Shown: positions 57,564 to 64,000 of the stretch, piece by piece
How positions within the stretch are numbered: position 1 is the stretch's first letter
Layout: every line of letters begins with the position of its first letter
Origin: Pyronema omphalodes
Lineage: Eukaryota > Ascomycota > Pezizomycetes > Pezizales > Pyronemataceae
Length of the DNA: 64,000 nt
Assembly: GCA_024516155.1 (NCBI GenBank)
Contig: JAJJXM010000099.1
Coordinates: 62,001-126,000 of the forward strand
Direction of reading: 5' to 3'
Translations under genes and position numbers: made by a program
The notes under the pieces: generated by a model
What the model was told of the DNA's origin: nothing
Databases searched by the model: none
Seen by the model: the letters and a program-made list of their open reading frames with translations, nothing else

Positions 57564-58721
57564 ATGCCTGTCCACAAAACCTTCACCGATGAGCTCTGGG
57601 CTAACATCCAAGATGCTTCCACTATCACCGCCTTCGACCCCACAATTGGTCCGGTCAACTTTGTCCGCAACCTCTGTGGTCATGTTCTCAACGCCCCTGA
57701 CCATGTCCTGCCCGATCCCGCCCCAGAACCTGATGTTGACCCCAACCAACCAACCCTGGCTGAGGAAACTGCTCGGGCCGATGCTGCGGAAGCCGAACTT
57801 GCCCGACAACGCGAAATCATCACCCGCCTCCTTGCTGCCCCACAGCCTGCGGGCCAGGGTGAGAAACTCCCTGATGCACCTTTGTATGATGGCTCCAGGG
57901 AAGAACTCCGAGCATTTGTCACCCACCTACGCCTCAAGCTCCTCAGTGACCAGGGTCGCTACCCCACTGCCAAACAACGTGTTGCCTACGCTGTGGGACG
58001 CCTCCGAGGTCGTGCCATGCAACAACTGATCCCCTTCATCCGCGAAGATGGTGAAACGGCATCCCTGGACGATGTTGAAGATGTTATCAGGATCCTTCGG
58101 GCTACCTTTGGCGATCCCGATGCAGCTGCAACCGCCAGACACAAGCTCCAGGCCCTCCGACAAGGCAACAAGGAGTTCTCAGCCTACTACGCTGAGTTCT
58201 CTAGGTTGGTCTCTGAACTTAACTGGGATGAACGCGCTACCATGGATGCTCTTCGCAATGGCCTATCCATTGAGATTCTTGAGAAACTCATTGGGGCACC
58301 CCCTGCTACCGATCTCCGCACCTTCGTCAACCAGTGTCAAAACCTGGACTCCCAGATCCGTGCCATCGATAATCTGCGAAAGTTGAGAACTGGTTCCCGC
58401 ACTACGAGTCACGCCACACCCCGTGCAGCCCCACCCGCCTTCGCTCCTGCACCCGCACAACGACCCGCTCCGCCCAGCACACCCTACTACGGACCTGCCC
58501 CCATGGACCTCTCTGCTAATCGACGCAAGATTACACCCCAGGAACGCGCTGCTCGCCTAGCTGAAGGCCGCTGCCTCTACTGTGGTGGACATGGACACAT
58601 GGCTGCAGCCTGCCCGAATAAACCGGCCACCCTTCGTGCCGCAGCAGTTGCGCCTAACCCAGTTCCGGAGACTCCCCTCTCTGACGAGGAGTCGGGAAAT
58701 GCCCAGACCAGCCGCACATAG
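57564..58721 (+). CDS. Element B Gag (capsid and nucleocapsid)
   Basis: 385 aa. A coiled region (ADAAEAELARQREIITRLLA) leads into the Ty3/gypsy capsid domain (LYDGSREELRAFVTHLRLKL, ILRATFGDP, FSAYYAEFSRLVSEL, ATMDALRNGLS). A Pro/Ala-rich linker and a single CCHC knuckle, CLYCGGHGHMAAAC, follow. It should assemble the virus-like particle. A GGGAAAT slippery site lies in its last eight codons. Confidence 0.95.
   Translation: MPVHKTFTDELWANIQDASTITAFDPTIGPVNFVRNLCGHVLNAPDHVLPDPAPEPDVDPNQPTLAEETARADAAEAELARQREIITRLLAAPQPAGQGEKLPDAPLYDGSREELRAFVTHLRLKLLSDQGRYPTAKQRVAYAVGRLRGRAMQQLIPFIREDGETASLDDVEDVIRILRATFGDPDAAATARHKLQALRQGNKEFSAYYAEFSRLVSELNWDERATMDALRNGLSIEILEKLIGAPPATDLRTFVNQCQNLDSQIRAIDNLRKLRTGSRTTSHATPRAAPPAFAPAPAQRPAPPSTPYYGPAPMDLSANRRKITPQERAARLAEGRCLYCGGHGHMAAACPNKPATLRAAAVAPNPVPETPLSDEESGNAQTSRT
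58694..58700 (+). promoter_or_regulatory. Slippery heptamer GGGAAAT at the gag-pol overlap of element B
   Basis: In gag phase: TCG GGA AAT. A -1 slip yields GGG AAA TGC CCA GAC, and the frame then stays open into pol. The position and core match element A (TCG GGA AAA). Confidence 0.6.
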
Positions 58722-58747
58722 ATGGCTATGCTGCTGGTCACTCTCTT

Positions 58748-61700
58748 TTGTTGTCTTCATTTAGTTGGAAAGTACCTGGTCCTGGAATTACGAATGCAGT
58801 AGTAGAAGAAATGTCAATGGAAGGAAAACATCTTGTTGTCTCTTGCACGCTTACCTTCGGTGATAAAAACATTCGTACCCATGCGCTAATCGACTGTGGC
58901 GCCACTGGTATCTCCTTTGTTGATGAAGACTTCGCCCGCCATCACCAGATCCCCCTGCAACCCCTACGAAAACCCCGTGCCCTGGAAGTCATCGATGGCC
59001 GACCTATTGCCTCTGGTGACATCACCCACCTCGCCCTTGCCCAATGCACCATACACGAGCACCGCGAACAGCTCCCTATGTTCGTCACTAAATTAGGCCA
59101 CTACCCCCTAGTCCTTGGAATCCCCTGGTTGCAACTTCATGATGTTGCAATTCGCTTCAGCTCAGGAACAATCACGTTCGGATCACAATACTGCCTGGCC
59201 CACTGCAACCCAGTACCAACAACTGTCTCTGGTCTCAGTGAAGAACCTCCAGAAACCTTCCTGTACCCACTCTCTGCGGCCCCAGCCAAACTACACATCG
59301 CCTCCCTGACAGCATCTTCCTTCTGTCGAGTGGCTAAGAAACAGAGACTCTCCATATTTTCCCTGTCTCTGTATGAGTTAAATAAAGCCCTCGACAACAA
59401 AGTCAACACTCCTGAGGACCTGAAACGAATCGTACCAACGGAGTATCACGATTTCTTGAACTTGTTCGAAGAAGCTGTTGCCAATAAGCTGCCACCCCAC
59501 CGACCCTACGACCACCGGATCCCGTTGAAGGAGGGATTTACACCACCTTTTGGCCCCCTGTATTCCCTGTCGCGCACAGAACTAGAGGCCCTCAAGGCAT
59601 GGCTCGAGGAGAATCTTTCCAAAGGATTTATCCGACGGTCATCATCGCCAGCAGCCTCACCAATCCTGTTTGTCAAGAAATCCGATGGTTCGCTGCGTCT
59701 CTGTGTGGACTATCGTGGATTGAATGAAGGAACTATCAAGAATCGATACCCCTTGCCCCTGATTCAAGAAACCCTGCTACAACTGTCTAAGGCCAAGTAC
59801 TTCACAACATTGGACATTCGAGGTGCTTACAACCTTGTACGCATGGCAGAGGGGGAGGAATGGAAAACTGCATTTCGCACTCGTTATGGCCTCTTCGAGT
59901 CTCTTGTTATGCCTTTCGGACTTACGAATGCCCCAGCTGATTTCCAGGCGTTTATCAATGATGTTCTTCGACCTTACCTCGACCTCTTCTGTACCGCATA
60001 CCTCGACGATATCCTGATATATTCCGAAAACCTGGACGATCACCGGAAACATGTTCGCCAGATTCTTGAAGCCTTGAAGAATGCCGGCCTCCACCTAAAA
60101 CCAGAAAAATGCAAGTTTCACCAAACAGAAGTCAAGTATCTTGGGTTATTGGTTGGACGAGACGGTATCAAGATGGATCCGAAAAAGGTAGAAACAGTGG
60201 TAAAATGGGAAAACCCTTGCAACCTCAAGGACGTCCAAGAATTCCTTGGATTTGCAAATTTCTACCGACGATTCATCCGCGATTACTCGAAAGTCGTGGC
60301 CCCCCTTACCAGTCTTACCAAGAAGGAAAACGGCAAACCCGTCCCATTCATCTGGGGTCCGGACCAACAGAAGGCCTTTGACTTGTTAAAAACTTCTTTT
60401 ACGACCGCACCAGTCCTGCGACACTTCGACTATGACCGTGACGTTATAGTGGAAACCGATGCCTCAGACTATGTTTCTGCCGGTGTTTTATCACAGTACG
60501 ATGATGATGGTATATTGCACCCAGTTGCCTTCTTCTCCAAGAAGCATTCACCAGCGGAATGCAACTACGAGATCTATGATAAGGAATTGATGGCAATTGT
60601 CCGCTGCTTCGAAGAATGGCGTCCTCACCTTGAGGGGTCAGCATTCCCCATCCAGGTTCTCACTGATCATAAAAATCTCGAATACTTCATGACTACCAAG
60701 CTTCTGAACCGTCGTCAGGCCCGGTGGTCCGAATTTTTGTCACGCTTCAACTTCAAGATTATCTACCGGCCCGGGACTGCAGGTGGTAAACCCGATGCCT
60801 TGACTCGAAGGTCTGGAGACCTGCCAAAGGAAGGGGATGAACGACTGTTAGCCAACCAACAAGCTGTCTTAAAACCCTACAACTTACCTGAGAATCTTCA
60901 ACTTGCTGCCGAAAACCCACCAAAGGAGAAATATCCCTCGCTCGAAATGTTGTTCACTGAAGGTTACAAGGCAGACCCATTCCCGGAGCATGTCCTGCAA
61001 ATGCTTGATGATGGAGCCCAACACTCAAAAGACATATCACTTGCCGATTGCTCAAAACAACAGGACCGACTCATGTACCGTGGCTGCCAATACGTCCCCG
61101 ACTACGACCCTCTCCGACTCCGCCTCATCCAAGATCACCACGACCCCCCTACCATGGGACATCCAGGACGCGCCAAGACCTTCGAGCTTCTCTCCAGGAA
61201 CTACTACTGGCCATCAATGCGGACTGATGTCGAACGGTTTGTACGCAATTGTCATACCTGCAAACGTACTAAAGCCACAAGACACGCCCCCTTTGGTACC
61301 CTCAAACCTCTGCCCGTCCCACATCAACCTTGGCAAAGCGTTTCGGTAGACTTCATCACTGGCCTTCCTCCATCCGATGGATACGATGCAATTTGTGCAG
61401 TTGTATGTCGACTGACGAAGCAACGGCACTTGATCCCCTGCCATACGACCATCACAGCTCAAGGGTTTGCTCAGCTCTTCGTGGATAACGTTTTCCGATT
61501 GCATGGCCTGCCAGATGTTCTTATCTCTGATCGAGGACCACAGTTCATCGCCAACTTCTGGAAATATCTTGCATCCTGTCTAGGGATCGAAACGGCAACA
61601 AGCACAGCATTCCACCCCCAGACGGACGGTCAAACAGAACGTATAAACGCCGTCACCGAACAGTACCTGCGAGCTTACGTATCCTACCTGCAGGACGACT

Positions 61701-62401
61701 GGAAAAAGTACTTGTCCCTAGCTGAGTTTGCAGCAAACAACCAAGTATCCGACACGACTACCCTCTCCCCGTTCTTTGCGATCTACGGCAGGCACCCGAA
61801 GTGCTCCTTCGAACTTAATATCAGAACCGATAACCCAGATGAAGTCAACGCTAAACTAGTAGCAGAACGCATGTCACACATTCATGACGTTCTGCGATCG
61901 GAAATGAAGTACGCCCAGGCACGATATACAGAAGCGGCCGACCGGTCACGTGCACCAGCCCCTGTGTTTAAACCCAACGATCTTGTCTGGCTAGACGCTC
62001 GCAACCTGCGCACCGAACGGCCATCACGGAAGTTGGAAAACAAGCACCTCGGCCCGTATCGTGTTGTCAGAGCCATTGGCACACATGCATACGAACTTGA
62101 CATCCCCGGCACCATGAACCATCACCGGACATTTCCAGTATCACTACTCAACCCTGCCCAGTCGGATCCTTTGCCCGGACAAATACTACCGCCTCCCCTG
62201 CCTGTTGTTGTTGATGGTGAAGAGGAATGGTTCGTGGACGAAATCCTTGATAGCCGGGTTAGACGAGGTCGCTTGCAGTACCTCGTGAAATGGAAGGGTG
62301 ACTACACGCCAACATGGGAACCAGAGGAATTCCTTGAAGACGTTACGGCAGTCGATGAGTTTCACCAGCAATACCCAGACAAGCCTCGACCTCTCTCGTA
62401 G
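58748..62401 (+). CDS. Element B Pol: protease, RT, RNase H, integrase, chromodomain
   Basis: About 1217 aa from the plotted start. It has no ATG near the beginning and is open back into gag, so it is probably made as a Gag-Pol fusion. Motifs with approximate residues: protease IDCGATGISF (47); RT LRLCVDYRGLNEG, TLDIRGAYNLV, YLDDILIYS (419); RNase H VETDASDY (567); integrase zinc DHHDPPTMGHPGR..CHTCKRTK (795-835), DDE in VDFITGLP, ISDRGPQF, QTDGQTERIN (866/927/963); chromodomain WFVDEILDSRVRRG and YLVKWKGDYTPTWEP (from 1160). All catalytic residues are present and there is no stop or shift. The chromodomain suggests targeting to histone-marked chromatin. Confidence 0.97.
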   Translation: MLSSFSWKVPGPGITNAVVEEMSMEGKHLVVSCTLTFGDKNIRTHALIDCGATGISFVDEDFARHHQIPLQPLRKPRALEVIDGRPIASGDITHLALAQCTIHEHREQLPMFVTKLGHYPLVLGIPWLQLHDVAIRFSSGTITFGSQYCLAHCNPVPTTVSGLSEEPPETFLYPLSAAPAKLHIASLTASSFCRVAKKQRLSIFSLSLYELNKALDNKVNTPEDLKRIVPTEYHDFLNLFEEAVANKLPPHRPYDHRIPLKEGFTPPFGPLYSLSRTELEALKAWLEENLSKGFIRRSSSPAASPILFVKKSDGSLRLCVDYRGLNEGTIKNRYPLPLIQETLLQLSKAKYFTTLDIRGAYNLVRMAEGEEWKTAFRTRYGLFESLVMPFGLTNAPADFQAFINDVLRPYLDLFCTAYLDDILIYSENLDDHRKHVRQILEALKNAGLHLKPEKCKFHQTEVKYLGLLVGRDGIKMDPKKVETVVKWENPCNLKDVQEFLGFANFYRRFIRDYSKVVAPLTSLTKKENGKPVPFIWGPDQQKAFDLLKTSFTTAPVLRHFDYDRDVIVETDASDYVSAGVLSQYDDDGILHPVAFFSKKHSPAECNYEIYDKELMAIVRCFEEWRPHLEGSAFPIQVLTDHKNLEYFMTTKLLNRRQARWSEFLSRFNFKIIYRPGTAGGKPDALTRRSGDLPKEGDERLLANQQAVLKPYNLPENLQLAAENPPKEKYPSLEMLFTEGYKADPFPEHVLQMLDDGAQHSKDISLADCSKQQDRLMYRGCQYVPDYDPLRLRLIQDHHDPPTMGHPGRAKTFELLSRNYYWPSMRTDVERFVRNCHTCKRTKATRHAPFGTLKPLPVPHQPWQSVSVDFITGLPPSDGYDAICAVVCRLTKQRHLIPCHTTITAQGFAQLFVDNVFRLHGLPDVLISDRGPQFIANFWKYLASCLGIETATSTAFHPQTDGQTERINAVTEQYLRAYVSYLQDDWKKYLSLAEFAANNQVSDTTTLSPFFAIYGRHPKCSFELNIRTDNPDEVNAKLVAERMSHIHDVLRSEMKYAQARYTEAADRSRAPAPVFKPNDLVWLDARNLRTERPSRKLENKHLGPYRVVRAIGTHAYELDIPGTMNHHRTFPVSLLNPAQSDPLPGQILPPPLPVVVDGEEEWFVDEILDSRVRRGRLQYLVKWKGDYTPTWEPEEFLEDVTAVDEFHQQYPDKPRPLS

Positions 62402-62426
62402 GAACTCGAGCCTAAGAGGGGGCTCC

Positions 62427-62965
62427 TGTCACGGCTCCAGCACTGTCACCCGTATTCTGGATTGTCTCAGCCTGCACAGTCATAGAGCACAGCCGCAGGG
62501 CTGCGCCACATCATATGTCAGCACCAGTACAGCCACCCTCGCAGCCGCAACGCACTAGTCTATCCTTTCCTTATCACCTTCCTTATCTGTCTTAGTTATC
62601 TTAGTTCGTTTCATCAGCACAAGCGTCACATTGTTATCACATGCATTAGTTTCTTGGCTTCTTTGTTTAGGTTCTTGGCTCGGTTGAAAACCCTGTCAGG
62701 GTTTGGGTTGTTCTTAGGAGGATTTGTGTATATAAGGAGGGCTCTCCCTCCGCTCTGTCTGTTTCCTTTTCTTTCTTCTTTACAGAACGTCTTGTCCAGT
62801 TAGCAATCTAGTTATCTTGACAACTCCTCCTCCTCCAGCCTTGTCTTCGTCTTGACCTCTGCCTCCTCCTCCCAGTATCTCCTCCTCTTGCTCTACGTTC
62901 CTGTTCTTGCCCTCTGTCCTGAACACTGCGTACCTTGGACGTTCCCTCGAGCCTGTCCCGTTACA
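62427..62965 (+). repeat. 3' LTR of element B (539 bp)
   Basis: Appears identical to the 5' LTR over its full length. It is followed by the second GTACG duplication (62966-62970). Confidence 0.97.
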
Positions 62966-63744
62966 GTACGTTGTAAAATTTTGATGACGTCCTCGACGTC
63001 GTTGAGAGCCCAGCGGTTGCCGTTTTCCTTGATGTACGGAAGAATCTGGTCCAGGGCGCGTCCGCGGAGGCGGCCCATGGCGTAAGAAATCCGTTTATGG
63101 GGGGTCGGGAAACGTAGTTCATCGCTCACTAACTTGATACGAAGCAAGGAGACAAAGCGGCGGAGGTCCTCCCTGTTGGACCCGTCGAAGGTTGGCGGAT
63201 CCGAGATTTTGTCTCCAGTTACGCGGATGCCGGGGGAGGCGAGTAGCGCGTTGATTAGCTCACGCTGGCGGGTGAGTTCTTTCTCGTAGTAGTGGATTTC
63301 GTTTGTATCGGCTTGCTCCTCCGGGGTTAGAAGGATCTCGGGGTCACGGGGGGGGGGTCTAGGAATTGGTGCGATTATCGCGGGGGCGGGTGCTGCGGCT
63401 GCGGCTGTGGTAGGGGGCGCGGCGGCTCGCGGTGCTGGTTCTGGGCCGTTCGGGTAGACCTGGACGGAGCCAGTCTGGATCACGACAGGGGGAATGGGAG
63501 CAGGGGTGGGAGCTTCCGGAGCGCGGGAGGCGACAGGGCTGGATACCCGAGTACTGTTACGAGAACCGGGGGTTTCTGCGAGGTCGTTTAGGAGGTAACC
63601 CGTGGGGTGGTCCTGAGCGTCTAAAATGGATTGTGCGAGTTGTTTTGTAAAGGTGAGCGGTTCGTGGCCGTCGGGGAACTGGGTCATGGCGGCGGCGTTC
63701 ACAATTTGTTGCCAGTGGCCTTCGTCAATAAGTTTAATATGCAT
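62966..63744 (-). pseudogene. Element A gag, 5' part (before insertion of element B)
   Basis: Start MHIKLIDEGHWQQIVNAAAM at 63744, whose ATG overlaps the ORF0 stop. A Pro/Ala-rich stretch precedes a coiled region (EIHYYEKELTRQRELINALLA) and the capsid domain PTFDGSNREDLRRFVSLLRI, then VEDVIKILQ, at which element B interrupts it. Without element B it would be an ordinary gag. Confidence 0.88.
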
Positions 63745-63976
63745 CCTGGCGGGCTCTGAGGATCGGCTTGAGTCTGATGGTGCGGCGGATGTGCTCCTGA
63801 TAGGTGTAGTCCTGGAGTTGCCAGCGGACCACAAGGTAGCAGTTATTTTCTGCTCGTCGGACGGTCCTTCGCACGGCGCCAGCGAATCTGTCGGGGATCC
63901 CAAAGGTTTCGTATAAGGTGTGTGTTTCAAGAGCTTGCTTTAGTGCGTGGGTCCAGGCAGAACCGGTGCGGTTCAT
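63734..63976 (-). CDS. ORF0 of element A, 80-aa protein preceding gag
   Basis: Starts MNRTGSAWTHALKQAL, contains TLYETFGIPDRF and NCYLVVRWQL, and ends QDAY-TAA. The gag ATG lies within its last codons (GATGCATATTAA), in another frame. It shares the MN, AW, AL, FGIP and YLxxxW landmarks with ORF0 of element B. No known domain. Confidence 0.6.
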   Translation of the reverse strand: MNRTGSAWTHALKQALETHTLYETFGIPDRFAGAVRRTVRRAENNCYLVVRWQLQDYTYQEHIRRTIRLKPILRARQDAY

Positions 63977-64000
63977 GCGTGTCGGTTGAATAGTTAATCG

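Larger units (their letters stand above)
56611..62965 (+). mobile_element. Complete Ty3/gypsy chromovirus element B (6355 bp), apparently intact
   Basis: Two 539-bp LTRs that look identical by eye, a 5-bp target duplication, TG...CA ends, open ORF0, gag and pol, a polypurine tract (AAGAGGGGGCTCC before 62427) and a self-priming-type primer site. The insertion is very recent. Inserted in element A gag, in the opposite orientation. Confidence 0.97.
51772..64000 (-). mobile_element. Ty3/gypsy chromovirus element A, interrupted by element B and cut by the window edge
   Basis: In its own orientation it has ORF0, gag and pol, then the 3' LTR. The 5' LTR lies beyond 64000. Element B is inserted in gag with a GTACG duplication. 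The host base-pairs next to the 3' LTR are GTAAC (51767-51771), the presumed target site. The pol frame is open along its whole length. Confidence 0.93.

Overview
This window is nuclear DNA of a filamentous ascomycete (Pezizomycotina; I cannot fix the class). The evidence is short GT-AG introns of 45-120 nt in most genes, fungal-specific families (Clr5-ankyrin protein, OM14-like protein, small secreted cysteine-rich proteins), Tad-type LINEs, chromodomain Ty3/gypsy elements, and long AT-rich, satellite-rich intergenic DNA.

Layout. 1-1143: 3' part of a LaeA-like methyltransferase, followed by a decayed paralogue and three long short-unit satellites. 3981-11083: a housekeeping block with peroxisomal 3-ketoacyl-CoA thiolase (PTS2 signal), thiamine pyrophosphokinase, the mitochondrial import oxidoreductase Mia40 and an OM14-like mitochondrial outer-membrane protein. 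11084-17260: gene-poor DNA holding two deletion derivatives of a hAT transposon, each with a perfect 8-bp target duplication. 17261-29163: a Clr5-ankyrin repeat gene whose 3' end was hit by two LINE insertions in opposite orientations, each with a 13-14 bp target duplication. 30982-34154: serine palmitoyltransferase subunit Lcb1 and an orphan gene. 36674-36817: a 144-bp SINE-like LINE tail with target duplications. 37715-42030: a segmental duplication carrying one intact and one stop-interrupted copy of a small secreted cysteine-rich protein. 42628-48663: an M3 metallopeptidase (Prd1/MepB type) and a SulP anion transporter. 49734-50342: a probable small secreted protein. 51772-64000: two nested chromodomain Ty3/gypsy retrotransposons.

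Retrotransposon nest. Element B (plus strand, 56611-62965) has LTRs that look identical, a GTACG target duplication and open gag and pol. It lies inside the gag gene of element A (minus strand, 3' LTR at 51772-52301, 5' end beyond the window). Both elements share features that together look under-described: a small ORF ahead of gag (called ORF0 here) whose stop lies at or next to the gag start, and a conserved GGGAAA(A/T) slippery heptamer that would take ribosomes from gag into the -1 pol frame. Element B also has a 9-nt complementarity between its presumed transcript start and the presumed primer-binding site, as in Tf1-type self-priming.

Most exon boundaries were placed by hand from splice signals and reading-frame continuity. 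No alignments or database searches were run, so family names rest on recognised motifs.
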